Below are positions 52,297-64,000 of a stretch of DNA of 64,000 bases, piece after piece (the stretch's first letter is position 1; the number at the start of each line of letters is the position of its first letter). The notes beneath the pieces are model-generated. The model was not told the DNA's origin and did no database searches. It worked only from the letters and a program-made list of their open reading frames with translations. Both the position numbers and the translations under genes were made by a program. The stretch is from Formicarius rufipectus (lineage: Eukaryota; Chordata; Aves; Passeriformes; Formicariidae). Where the stretch lies: contig VXAU01001354.1 of the NCBI GenBank assembly GCA_013399695.1, positions 62,800-126,799 on the forward strand, written 5' to 3'.

Positions 52297-53499
52297 GAAC
52301 AAACCTCTCCCCCCGGACATTATGTCATTCTGGATAACCCACTCACTAAAATCATAATTGAATTTGCTACAGTATTCTTCATGTATGTGCTACTACTAAC
52401 AACGGTTATGAAATGTGCATGTGGATTTTTGTCCTGTTTACTATTGTTAACTGTAAATCAGTAGCATAAAGGTCACTGGGGGGAAAAAAGAGCTAACAGA
52501 CCTGTATCTCCAGAAAAACTATGCTACTGTCCCTTTGAAAGATACACTTCTAGAGTATTCAAATCACTTCAATCATATTCTCATTTCTCTGCATCACCAC
52601 AAATATGGATGAGAAAGAAACATCAAGATCAATTAAAAAAGCTTTAACCCATTTGAAAGAAAATGCTTGCTATTGTATTGGGCCTCCAAGAATTTCTCCT
52701 TCAAGTGAAATAGGCTACAAGAAAACGAACAAGAAATATTCAATTTGTCTGAAGACAGAGGAGTTACTCAGCAGTACAACTATGTAAAGAGGTATGTTTG
52801 ATAGGTTGTGAGACATGGCACAACTGCAGAACGGCAAAGACTGAGAATAACCCTTATCTTCAAATTGGCAAAGCTGGACAGCGGAAATCACTGACACTGA
52901 CCACAGGCATTCCCTGAGCAAACAGCTTGGCCTCCTCACAGCACCAACAGCACCACAGAAGCCACATGAAGCTAAGAAATAAAAGACGCAGCTAATGGAA
53001 AAAAAGTCAAAGTGTTGATCAGTCTGCCACAGAGTGTGGTGCTGAGGAACATGCTGGAAGTCACCAATCAAGAACACATCAAAACCAAACTGCAAATGGG
53101 CCAAGGCCTTCTTCACCGCTCAAGAGACCCTCAACTGCATTTAGCATGCCTGTGCCAAGAGTATGTTTTCTTCTTTAAATGTTATTGCCACAACCAAACA
53201 AGAAATTAACTCATCCACAAAAGCACATGTAGCAGAAAAATTACTCAAATTAAGTTCTACTGCAATTTTTAATGATGATAGTGATACAAAATATGCAGAG
53301 CTTACTAGAATATCAGACAGTCCAGTTGAACTGGGCAACTGAAGATACTGACACAACTCCGCCTGAAGGTTGGAACGATGACAAAACAAGCTCCTGTGTT
53401 ACCAAATAAATTTACCATCAGAATCACAAAAACCTAGTTTGGTAGAAGCTTGAAGGAGTGGAGGAAGTGATGAAGTTGAAGAGAAGTATCATACTATGT

Positions 53500-53720
53500 A
53501 AGTGGCTTTTATTCACTGACGCAGTGAACACGAAAATCCTCCCTTAGCGCGAGGCAGAGTAAACAGAAGGGGATTAACGCCACAGTGCAGATCTCTACCT
53601 GAAGGCAGTGCCAGGGAAGGCGTCTGACCGCCCACACTGCTGCAGGCAGCCAGCACCACGGCTTCATGTGGAGCACTGGGGAAGCTGGCAGGGCTGCTTG
53701 CTCACTTATATCGGCAAACA
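53500..53720 (-). other. Unassigned CpG-rich patch with TATA-like and AATAAA elements
   Basis: This patch of about 220 bp is markedly richer in G+C and in CpG (AGCGCGAGG, GACGC, AACGCC, GGCGTCTGACCGCCC) than the intron around it. On the minus strand it begins near a TATA-like GATATAAG (53712-53705) and ends near AATAAA (53513-53508), the order expected for an LTR or a very short transcription unit. I do not recognise the sequence, and the minus-strand open frame across it has no domain features. It could be a fragment of an unrecognised LTR, a regulatory element or a chance GC-rich stretch. Confidence 0.4.
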
Positions 53721-56540
53721 ATCATAAGCTGGACTCAGTCAACATCCTGGTCCTTGGTGGTGTCTCAGCAAGCCAAAGCAGTTTTGGCCACCTGCCCACT
53801 ATCAATTTCCCTGCCACATAAATTGCTTCTGTTTCTTGCTGTGAAGTCAAGCACTGCAAATAACTATAAGCACACACGTACCATTTCTCTATCTGATCAG
53901 TTTTTTACTGTGGGATTCCATACATATATGTATGTATCTCAAAGGTAACTTTTATACCACCTTCAGTAAAAAAACATTTTTCAAGATATGTTTCTGACAA
54001 ACATGTAGTATGTAGAGTCATATTGCAAGGATCTCTCCACACAGAGCAAAGAGATGTAACTGTGCACTGGAATTCCAAAAATCTTTGCATCAGACACTCC
54101 TTAACACAGAGAGGATTCCTTTCGCAGACACCAAATAGCTACATTCACTATGTGGATGTGGTATTTGTGCCCTGATCATATAAGTTTTAATAGATGAGGA
54201 TCTGCTTCCCTCCACATCCTGAATCTTCTATCTAAAATATAATTCAGCCACCCAGAATCAGTAATAACATATGTTTGAGTACCAGGGATTTCTTTCATTA
54301 ATTTTGTAGGTAGCATGCAGGTATGAATAAAATCATGAACAAAATTAACTTAGATACTACATCTAAATTCTGCCTACTTCCAGATTGAATCATTGTCAAA
54401 TTCATGAATGCCTCTGCCACAGTAACATACGAAACACACAGAGAGGAGCAAGTTGTAAAACTGTATCAACCAAAAAGACTGATGAAAAGGATAATAAAAT
54501 AACAATGAGTACAGATAACAGTTTCCAACTTGTATTAAAGACTATTTTAATCAAAAGACATGTAAAGCAAGCGTAAAAATGTAAAAATATAAGCCACCAT
54601 TTAGACTGTAACACCATCCCACTCATTGTTATACTTGAAAAACAGTGCTCCAGTTCTCTGCAGAAATTATTGAAAGAACAAGACACAAACATGTCCATAC
54701 ACTGTTACGTTTACCACCTGAGATGAGATTAGTAATTTACTCCTTTTTTAACCTCCTGTGTTTCCTAACACATTAATACAACAATAGCAATACATTACTT
54801 AACCCTGGATTGGACAACAGTTCAAACAGTACATGTTAAATGATATTATTTTTCTGGAAGGATTTTTCATACCAAAATTAAGTACAGACAAAAAGTAAAG
54901 GATAACAAGAAGTAATGTATGATGAAGGTCAAGACAGAGCTAAAAAAAGACTGGCCAGAAAAAGCTTGAAGAAACTGAGGACAAAATTTCTTTAGTTTTC
55001 ATCTACAACTAGAAATATGAAAAGCTACAAATTAATATGAAAAAGGTTAATCTCTTTTTGTAAAGAATACATTCTTTTTAATCTGAATTTAACATTTCCT
55101 ACATTGCCCTGAGTAAGGATTCACTAAGTCTAATTTAATTGACCACAGCCTTGTATATAATATGGAATTCCAGGGAAAAGTACTTAAATGCTGAGTGCTC
55201 AAAATTAAACATTATTTGATCAGGCAAAAGAACAGAGATTCTAATAAATAATCTAGTGTTTAAAATAGTAAAATGATCTTTGTATAAGGTAAAACAAAAC
55301 ACTTATGCAAGTACCACAAAAGCCTTCTCCACCTCAAAGTGCCTTTACTTCAGAAGTTTTCTCTTGTTCTACTTTGCTTGCTCACACATTTTTTGTAGAT
55401 GTGAGATGCTTATTTAAAATAATGGAAGATGTTAAGGAATGGCAACAGTCCTTTTACCACCACTTTCTTTGGACTCTCACTTAGAAAGCTTTGTAGTTGC
55501 CACAAATTATTATCTAGTGCTGGTCCACAAACTCATGGACTAAATGCTTTAACAGATTATTGTCACTAAATCTTGAGTATATGAACCTCTCAGATGCTCA
55601 TTTAGTACTAACAGTTACTATATAGCTTTTGAACTACAGTGGTTTATCTTAAAGACAGCACTATGCAAATCCTAAATGGAGCTACTAGCTAACCAAGCAA
55701 CACTCAGCATGGAGGTGAGTTAATCCCATTATTTTAGGAAAGCAAAAACTTGTTAGTTTGAACGAGTTTGTCTGATTTGTTGAATCAAACACCTTTTCCA
55801 AGAACCACTTCCGACCAACAAGAAAAGTTTCATGATCAGTGATTAAGTACCATATTGAATTAGTTCAGACACATAAGAAACTGGTCTTTAAAAAGGGGCA
55901 GAACTAAGTATAATGTTTTATAATCTATGATTTTCTTTTATCTAGTGGCCTCCGAAAACGTACAGATCACAGGAATCCTAATGTTAAAAAAAAACCCAAA
56001 GCCAAAACCAACAAAAAAACCTATGAAGTTTTGTTTGTTCTTCCCTCACCCATTTTTAAGTAGCAGTCTTGCACCTTTCCACCAATTCATACTAACAAAA
56101 CAGGAATCAGAATTCCAGAGACAGAGCAACAAAGAGGAAGAAACGGAGGAAGCATCAGAATACATTCAAGCCATAATTTGTAACACTTGGTGGTCTTTTA
56201 ACTTTGTAACCAAGATTACTGATGGAAGGAAGGAACCACAGACACTGAGAGGCCCATGGGAATGGATGCTTCTTCCTCAGTGCAGTTAAGGGGCTAACCA
56301 GAAGCTGCAGAAAGCACAGTCTGATAACCACAAAACTGGGAGGCTGTGAAGAGTTTTTCTTCCCATTGAAAGTGTTCATCAAAAGACCTCTACCATGCTC
56401 GTAAACTGGAGGGAAATGCAAGAGTTGCATGCCATGTAAGTAGAGGTTGAAGGGAATTCACAGGCTGCCTGGGAAGAAGAGGAGCAGGTAGAAGGAGAGG
56501 CACTACTGTCCAGGCCTCCATCCCAATGGCCTCTACTCAC

Positions 56541-56610
56541 CTACAGAACGGCTGAGGCTGCTCCTCCTGCAAGACCACTGGGGGCATCAGCAGCAGTGGG
56601 AAAAGTCCCG
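56541..56610 (-). other. Splice-flanked candidate exon (70 nt), not part of known CRIM1 coding sequence
   Basis: On the minus strand a pyrimidine-rich tract ending GATTGCACAG (56620-56611) precedes 70 nt that end CTGTAG. A near-perfect donor GTGAGTAG follows at 56540-56533. Two of three frames are open through almost the whole segment. Its 70-nt length would shift the frame between phase-1 exons, so it cannot be a normal cassette exon of CRIM1. It could be a noncoding alternative exon, a cryptic exon or coincidence. Confidence 0.25.
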
Positions 56611-58505
56611 CTGTGCAATCAGGAAAGTGGGGAGAGCACCTACAAACAAAATGGAACAAAATGTAAAACTGAATTTAAGGAAGCTGAGATAGGTGAAACT
56701 CACTGGATTCTAAATTCTAAGAAAATATATTTGAAACTCTAAGGGAAATCCAATAATATATCCCAAGCTTAGAAACTGTTGTCTAGAGTGTTTTTGATAA
56801 AGTGAAAGATTTTATCCCAAAGAAATTCCTGGAAACCTTCAAACTATAAACAGCTATACGAGAAATTAAATTTATATACAAACCAACTTCATGAACAACA
56901 TATACAAGCTAACTAGAGGAAACTATGAGAAGCCTGCGTCCAATAAATGAAATCAATATTTCATGTTCTAGTATTTCCACATTCAAGTCAATCTACAGTA
57001 AAGCAATGATGTATTTGTAATTAGTTATTATCTCCTTGTCCAAAACCAAAACAAGAGCAGACACTGCATCTGAAAAAAACCCAGGACTTAGGGGAAAGGC
57101 AAGTAGCATTTGTTTATATAAATATTTTCCCCCTCTTTCCAAATTCCTATTATGGCAGAAGACAATTACAACACCCATTACAGCATACTGTCCCAGCCTG
57201 GGCCTTGAGATCTATCGATATTAATAAAAAGACACACGAAATTCCCTGACTAAGCTCTAAGACAAGGAACATAGAGTTTGCTTGGTTGAAACACAAAAAA
57301 TTACAAACTCAACTACTAATCTTTTTTGTCTGCACTACAATATAAGCCTTCAATAGATCTATTACCAATAACTACTGTTAATTAAACAAGTATACAAAGA
57401 GAATATTTTCTTCCATGTAGAAGACAGCTGGCTAGCAACATCTTAATTAAATTCTAAATTTCATATTGAAAAAATATTAGATAAAAACCACTTAATCATA
57501 CTTTGACAATGAATCTCAGCCTAAATGTTTAAAATAATTAATCACATTGAAGGCAGATGAGTTATTTGTTTAAAGATTACAGTTGTAAAAGCAGTAAGGT
57601 TTCACATTCATAGAGCTATTTAGAATTAACACAAAGGCATTTTTTGCATGAATAGCTTCCTGCAATTTAGGAATCCCAGGAATGCAAATTCAGTTATGAA
57701 ACCAATTAATCTTTTAAATTACTAATTATCTCTCAGATCCAACAAACTGGCAATTGTAAAAGAGGGGAGAAACAGGAGGCAGAACAAAGGCATTTACATC
57801 TGTACAAGCTCTAACCTACCCCCAAAGAACAACTGGCCCCCTGGACGTGGCAGCTCCCTCTGCAAGGCAGGAGTCCCTGCACAAGTGGGAGCAGCTGGGC
57901 TTGCAGCACTCTGGGTGGAGTGTTCCTCAAGTGCCTGGGTCACTCCATTTGAGATTGGCACATGCTGTCACCAGAAAAGGTGAATACGAAACAAACTGTC
58001 AGTAACAAGCACCTTGGATTCAGCTTTGATTTCCAAAGGGTTGTATCAACGCTTCTGGAGCAGGTTAACCTGTTTCTTCTACCTTGAGATAGCTTGAGTA
58101 AATATATGCTCCCTGCGAACAAAACCTAGGTCTTCTTCACCGCAATTTATCAGGCTTATTTTGATTTAGCACTGACTCCTGTTCAGACCTATTTTTCCCC
58201 CCATTTACGTAAGTTTTTTTTTAATTTCCCCTTATCTTGTCTGCTTGGTACATTAATTGGGAGGTTTGGCCCACATATAACACTGGAAACAGTGATAAAC
58301 ATCTGCTGGATATTCTCAAGATACCAATGCAGTACTTTACACACTTGCCTATTTCAGACTTCCTACCTTTTCTTCAGGCTTGGATAGTCCACAGCTGTTC
58401 CTTTCTTTTGCAAATGGAAACTGTTCATTTTTTTGAAATGTCAAGATTACTGCAACCAGGAGATATTTAACTTTGTTTTTTAAAGCAGTATTGGCCTATT
58501 TCATT

Positions 58506-58520
58506 AAAAAAAAAAAAAAA
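58506..58520. repeat. Poly-A run (15 nt)
   Basis: Fifteen consecutive A bases in intron 2, with no adjacent retrogene recognised. Confidence 0.75.
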
Positions 58521-59225
58521 GCTCTTAAAAGATCATATTTGTATTGTTTGCCATCCAGTTACCAGATCTGCAAGCACATTCACACTGACCTTCAGCTCCT
58601 GATTTCAAACATATTTCAGAGGTATGTGCCTAGCTTTCTTTCAAACTAAACCTCAAATGCCATAGATATTTCTCAAAGTTTTAAAATAGAAAGTACATTA
58701 TGCTGAAAGATCACATTCAGGACCCCCCACAACCACCAAAATAGGGTAGCATTAAAAGTCAGAAAGGTTTAGTCAGAATTTCTAATGATGAAATCTAATT
58801 AGCACTTTTTATCATTTCCCTTTAAAATCATATTTTGGTTGCTTTTAACTGGCAAACCCTCTAACCCAGAATTCTTTGTAATTCATCCTCAGGCTTTCCT
58901 ATTAAGGAGAAAAAACATCACATTTCAGCAATGTCAACTTGGATATCTTCAAGGAAATGAGAGAAGAAAAGCAATACTGGCATTCCTTGCCAGTGCTAAA
59001 AGCAAGTTGATTCTTTTTTATTCGAGTTTCCCAAGCTTATGTAATCAGCTAGCACCTCTGCCTGAGAGCTTTGAATCTGTTTGCCAATTTCAGTCAAATA
59101 AGGACAGAGTTTGAAATACAGGAAAATAAACTCCTAAAGGGTAAGAGGTAAGAAGGAATAAAGCCAGTGTCTGATTATTGTCATTATCTAGTGACCCTAG
59201 AGAGAGAAAAGCTGATAAAGGCGGC

Positions 59226-59320
59226 TTTTTTGTTGTTGGGTTTGGGGTTGGTTTTGGAGAGATGGGCTGGTTGGATTTTTTCATGGGTTTTTTGTTTGGT
59301 TGACTGTTGTTGATTTTTTT
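59226..59320. repeat. GT-rich low-complexity tract
   Basis: T and G make up nearly all bases across about 95 bp (blocks such as TTGTTGTTGGGTTTGGGGTT). On the minus strand it is the corresponding AC-rich sequence. No coding or regulatory role is visible. Confidence 0.7.
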
Positions 59321-61680
59321 AACTCAACACTGTTTTGCCTTTCTAGAATACTTGGCAGACAATCATACTTCTAGCAGTTAATTACATACCATGCATCTTT
59401 TGTTTGCTTTGTGCAGGTGGCATGAAGGATGCAAAAAGGGTCAGAAAAACAAAATACAGCAGAAGCTTGTGCAACAATGACAGTGAGTTTTGTATTCCCT
59501 AGATACAGTCAACGTATGTCATCCAGCTGAAGCATCTGATCTACAAATCCAATTTCCCCATGCTGAAATAACACTATGGACAAGTCTGGATATATGCAGA
59601 GGCGTTTCAGATCTCTGGTGACCTGGATTATATTCATCATTTTCCCTATTAACAACAACACAACAAATCCATAGTGTTGACACAAAAGCCCAGACTGTAT
59701 CCCAGTCACTCCTACCAGAAACTAATCTCATGGAAATAGCCCAGTAAAAGCTTCAAACCCTTTCAAAGAACAGTTGTATCAGTATATTTTACTATGCATA
59801 TGTCTTTGGGAGTTGTCTTTGGATAGAGATGTAAAATAGAACAAAACACTCTAGAAAAGTTTCATCTGTTGCTCATTTCTTTTATTATTAAGAGTAATTT
59901 TTATACTAAGCCTATGTTTATATGCTAATAGCCATGCCAAGGCTGAAACCGTGCTGCACTGCTGCTGGACACCATAATTTGTTATGAAGAGATTAAGTAA
60001 TCTAAAGGCAGAGAGAAGAGATAAAGTTATATTTTTTATTTATGAACTTTGTTTATGCTACATACAGAAGAGTGTGGGGAAGATGTAAGAGCTGCAGTGT
60101 AGAAGTGGTGAAGGGGGTCAGGGAAGGCTGGTCTGGACAGACAGCTGGAATGCAGGTAAGAGGAGCTGGAGCTGTTCAGCCAGCAGAGGAAACAAACTCC
60201 CCATACTGGAAGTATCTTTAAAGTTGCTGCTACTGCTTTTTGAAGGGGCAGCTTTAAACTCTTCATGGCTCTTCGACAAGGCTGCTTTTTGAAGGCTGCC
60301 TACTTCAAGCACAGAAATAGGTTCAAGTGCCCTCATTAAGTGAAGCAACTTTGTCAATCTCTAAATACTGTAACACAGACAAGTGGCACATAATTACTTC
60401 AATACATGCCTTAAGGTGCTGAGAGCAGCACAGGAAAAGAGCAAGCACAATTTGATTTCCACACCTTCCTCAGTGAAGCTTTAGGGAAGACAGTTCCTAG
60501 GGCACTTCTCACACAACAAAACATAATTTTTGTCCTGCTCTAGTTCTCTTGTTGGAACAAGTCAGCATGACAAGAAAAACATTTTGAAAAATAGAAATAC
60601 TGCATTTTTGCAAGTTTTAAATTAGCTCCCTGAATTACATGATTAGGAACTTCATGGGGCAGCAAAGATCAGTCTAAAAAGCTCCACAGTATCTTTTGTG
60701 TTTTTGAATTTAAAGTAGCTATCATTATATCAACAGAAAGTTAAGGTTGAGTCTACTGTGCAAGTCAGGATTTTCATACTGTCAAAGTGCTAAGCTCTTT
60801 TGGTGAACCAGAAAAACACCAAGAGATTGATGAGGCTAAGTAGGAAAAGCAACATGGAGAAGGTACAAAACCCCAAAAGCAGAACAACCACAAAAATATT
60901 CTTGCCCTTACTCCCGATTTCCTTGCAACATAATTACTTGGGAAACTTCACTTTTGATGTCAACATTTGTTGGGCTTTTTCCTTACCCAAAAATACGAAC
61001 ACATGTAGAGAAAACATTCATCTGTATTTTCAAATTTTTTTTTTCTTTTTTAAAGGCTGGATTTCTTAAGATTTCCTAATTACTTCTAGTTCTGAAACAA
61101 AAAAAAAGAATGTCTCAATTGGACTTTGAAAGTAAAACCTGGCCAGAATGTAGGGAGAGCACATGCTAAAGGATGCTGTATATGAGGTAAAACACCACCA
61201 AGAGCAGTTTTTTTCCAAATCAGAATTTTCCTGCAGTAGTGTGGCATTTTAATACCATGATTGAAGCAATCCTTTATTTCAGAATGTAACATAGAACCTT
61301 CGCAGTTTGAAGATATTAAGATGGAAGCATACAAAGAAAATAGAAGAATTTGAGCATTTAGTTCATGATTTCCCCAATTTCTGAATTGGATGTTATTTCT
61401 GTTAGTCTACAATTCTTTGGAAAAAGCAAAACCCTTATGGCTTTATTTTAAAAGCTGCACTGACAACAATCATTAGACTTTATGTTCAAAGGAGTAAAGA
61501 GCATAACCCAGCAGTGCCTTCCTGTCTTACATGCCTACCCTAGAAAATATTCCCTGCAGTAAACACTGCATCCTTTTCAGCCAAGCAATACATACGTTAC
61601 ATATCCTGTTCCCTGAAGACCTATACTGAAGTTCACATTTGTGGTAGAGACCCTAAAAGCCCTTCCAAGTAGGTTGTGGG

Positions 61681-61712
61681 TTTTTTTTTCCTTTTCTTTT
61701 TTTTTTTTTTTT
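61681..61712. repeat. T-rich tract
   Basis: Long T run with a few C interruptions. No retrotransposon with a matching tail was recognised beside it. Confidence 0.85.
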
Positions 61713-62002
61713 ACCTTTTCTCCATAGAACAGCTTTGAGTCTAAGGCAGCAGTGTGCATTGCTAAAACATTATGGTATGAGGAAGAGGTTTTTTTGGAGC
61801 ACATTTTGGAGACAAGTAAGATTTTATTTAAATCAGGAAGACAGAAATACACTGAATTCCAAACCTGAACAATTCAAGTCCCGGAATTTTACCCATTCCA
61901 TACATATAATAAAAATATCTTCAAATTGGTGAAAAACTTAAAATAAAAATCATATTACAAACTGTGACAGTTAAGTTCCTTGCTAAAAGGCCCATTCTTA
62001 TT

Positions 62003-62024
62003 AAAAAAAAAAAAGAAAAAAAAA
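62003..62024. repeat. A-rich tract
   Basis: Twelve A, one G and nine A in a row, about 45 bp before the CR1 copy that begins near 62070. Its link to that copy is uncertain. Confidence 0.8.
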
Positions 62025-62069
62025 GGAAGTTTTTATGCAATTGCAGTGTCCTAGTTCACATGTAAGAGT

Positions 62070-63142
62070 AGTTCAGGCAGGACAGAACCTCAGGAGGTCA
62101 TCTGGTTCAACCTCCCTGCTCAAGCAGGGCTATCCTGAGCAGGCTGCCCAAGATCACATCTAGGTGGCTTCCAAGTATCTCTTAGGATAGAGACTCCACC
62201 ACCTCTCTGGTTAACCTGTGCCAGAGCTTCGTCACCCTCACAGTGAAAAAGTGACTCCTGATGCTCAGAGGGAACCTTGTGTGCGACTATTACCTCTGGT
62301 CCTGTCACTAGGCAATACTGGAAAGAGCCTGGTTCCATCTTCTTTGCCCTCCCTTCAGGTATTTCCATACATTGTAGAGAGTCCCCTGAGCCTTCACTTT
62401 CACAGGCAGAACAGCAAGAGATCTCTCAAGCCTTTCCTCATGGAAAAAATGCTCCAGTCACTGACAGTCTTTGTACTCACTGATGGACATTCTGCTATGT
62501 CATGGCTTTCTTGTACTGGAAAGTGCAGACCTGGACACAGCGCTCCAGCTATGGCCCCGTCAGGTCTAAGTAATGGGCAAGGATCACCTCCCTTCACCTG
62601 ATGGCCAATACTCTAATGCAGCCCCAGGGCACCAGCAGCCTTCTTTACTGCAAGGGTGCAGTGCTTGCTCAGAGTCACAGCCAGAGCCGTTTCTGCCAAG
62701 CTGCTTTCCAGCTGGGCAAGCCTCCAGTTGGTGCCTGGGCTTTTTCCTCTTCAGATGCAGAATTTAGTGCTCCTCTTTACTGATCTTCACGAGGCTCCTG
62801 CTAGCCCATTTCTCAGCCTGTTGAGGTCCTTAGGCATGGCAGTATGACCCTCCGGTGTACCAGCCATTCCACTCAGTTCTGCATCATTAACAAATCTGCT
62901 GAAAGTACACTTTGGACTGTTGTTGAATCATTAATACTTATGTTTATCAGGGCTAGTTCCAGTACTGACTCCTGGGTACACAAGTTGCCCAACTCCATCT
63001 GTGCTTTGAACCACTGATCTCTGTGGACCTGGCCATCACCTCACTATCTGCTCATCAAGCCTACACTTCCTGAGCTTCTCTAGGAGGACTGTGTTGGAGG
63101 CAGTGGCAAAAGCCTTACTGAAGCCAAGGTAGACTACAACTT
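62070..63142 (-). mobile_element. CR1 LINE, about 1.1 kb, truncated
   Basis: The CR1 reverse complement is readable across the whole interval. It runs from 'cctcaggaggtcatctggtt' and 'ccctgctcaagcagggctat', through 'actccaccacctctctggtt' and 'gatgctcagagggaacctt', to 'ggcaaaagccttactgaagc' near its end. Frameshifts and stops interrupt the pol C-terminal region. The terminal CR1 octamer tail is not recognisable. It has the same orientation as CRIM1 and nearly the same extent as the copy at 32.6-33.7 kb. Confidence 0.93.
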
Positions 63143-63161
63143 TAAAACTGCAAGTGGTAAG

Positions 63162-63189
63162 AAAAAAAAAAAAAAAAAAAAAGAAAAAA
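63162..63189. repeat. A-rich tract
   Basis: A long A run with one G lies about 20 bp beyond the high-coordinate (5') edge of the neighbouring CR1 copy. It is probably independent low-complexity sequence, because CR1 does not carry a poly-A tail and the tract is at the 5' end. Confidence 0.85.
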
Positions 63190-64000
63190 GAAGTTTAACT
63201 AGACTTAACATTAATGGAATTGTTTTCTAAACTTTAGCTTGCAGGTTCTAAACATGTAATGCCCTCATCTTTCAAATCCATGTGCTCACCCTACTTAATG
63301 GGATCTTTTCTCCCATTACAGAATTGTAAGAAAAATTACCATAAGACTTCTCTTTATACACTAAATACAATGAAGTAGTCTTACAATGAACTTTTCCAGT
63401 TCTAAAAAAAGTTAGACACATCTAAAAATTTTTTCCTAGTAGCACAAGCTAGTTATCATTAGTAAGGTTCTTGAACTGATTAACAACAAAAAAACTGAAA
63501 CATTAATCTTAATTTCCCTGAAATGTATTCACAGCACTGAAGAAAACCACACACTAAGAGCAAATTAAAAAAAGAAAACAAACAGAATCCAAATCTAATA
63601 TCAATACCTAAGGCAAGGTTCTACAAAAGCAATCTGTTTTAAAATGACCTGTATTTGTTCACTGCTTAATAATCAAGTAGCACAATTATCCAGATAAATT
63701 AATCCTGTCTCACTGCAACCATAATCTAAGGAAAAACAGGGAAAGTGAAGAGGACAGTTATACACAGAGGCTGAAGGACAAATGGTCACTCTCACAAAAC
63801 AAAGTGCAGCTGTCATCCTCAGATTACCAGGCTGTCCCACAGTGTCATTGTCCTTAGATCCTTATTAAGCTCTTGCTAAGATACCAGATACAAATCTTGG
63901 CAATACTACATTTCCAATGCCAGCCTCTATGCTAACCAAATTTTCATTGCTTCTTTGAAGTTACACATTTGTTGGTATCCTTCGCTTACCTTCTGTATGA

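Larger units (their letters stand above)
28853..64000 (-). other. CRIM1: CRIM1 intron 2 (partial, at least 35 kb)
   Basis: This is the intron upstream of exon 3; its 5' end lies beyond the window. I searched the minus strand for the preceding CRIM1 exon, which should end one base into a Glu codon after a conserved cysteine-containing stretch, and did not see it. Recognised content is four CR1 fragments, two LTRs, several simple repeats, a CpG-rich patch at 53.5 kb and a splice-flanked candidate exon at 56.5 kb. Patches at 57810-57960 and 60040-60330 are mildly GC-enriched but unassigned. All other long stretches are AT-rich with nothing recognised. Confidence 0.8.

Noticed and set aside
52715..53116. 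A 133-residue minus-strand open frame next to the CpG-rich patch.
   Set aside because: There is no domain or coding signature, and its frame does not continue into the CpG-rich patch, so there is no basis for joining the two.
63979..64000. A GTAAGC donor-like site on the minus strand at the right window edge, which could have ended the missing CRIM1 exon.
   Set aside because: The 11 bases before it (TCATACAGAAG) do not encode the conserved KRIE-type ending expected before exon 3 of CRIM1. Only 11 bases are visible, so no exon is called.

Overview
The window looks like a piece of bird nuclear genome. It is AT-rich, intron-dominated DNA with seven recognisable CR1 LINE fragments, most carrying the familiar avian CR1 3' region, and two LTRs resembling avian endogenous retrovirus LTRs. 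The species cannot be named from the sequence. No bacterial-style gene organisation, CRISPR array, rRNA or tRNA was recognised.

The only protein-coding gene I can support is CRIM1 (cysteine-rich motor neuron 1, a secreted/transmembrane BMP-binding regulator) on the minus strand. Three consecutive internal exons are present. In transcription order they lie at 28852-28610 (probably exon 3), 22016-21896 (probably exon 4) and 7512-7391 (probably exon 5). All three have AG acceptors, GT donors and compatible phases (1-1, 1-2, 2-1). Together they encode about 162 residues with 24 cysteines, between the N-terminal IGFBP-like domain and the first VWFC domain of CRIM1. The IGFBP exon, the exon before the first one seen, and all VWFC, antistasin-like, transmembrane and cytoplasmic exons were not found and should lie outside the window.

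Layout from left to right: intron 5 in part (1-7390, with a 49-bp tandem duplication and a short CA repeat); exon 5; intron 4 (7513-21895, about 14.4 kb, two CR1 fragments and one unresolved base); exon 4; intron 3 (22017-28609, about 6.6 kb, one CR1 fragment and a short perfect hairpin); exon 3; and at least 35 kb of intron 2 (28853-64000). Intron 2 holds four CR1 fragments, two LTRs, an unexplained CpG-rich patch at 53500-53720, and a splice-flanked candidate exon at 56541-56610.

The most notable observation is inside CRIM1. Exon 3 alone (243 nt, phase 1-1) and exons 4+5 together (121+122 = 243 nt, phase 1-1) encode two copies of the same 12-cysteine module. They align without a gap over 75 positions, with all 12 cysteines matching, and the second copy is split by a 14.4-kb intron. 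The RGD cell-attachment motif is present only in the second copy. I found no evidence for a new multi-gene system.
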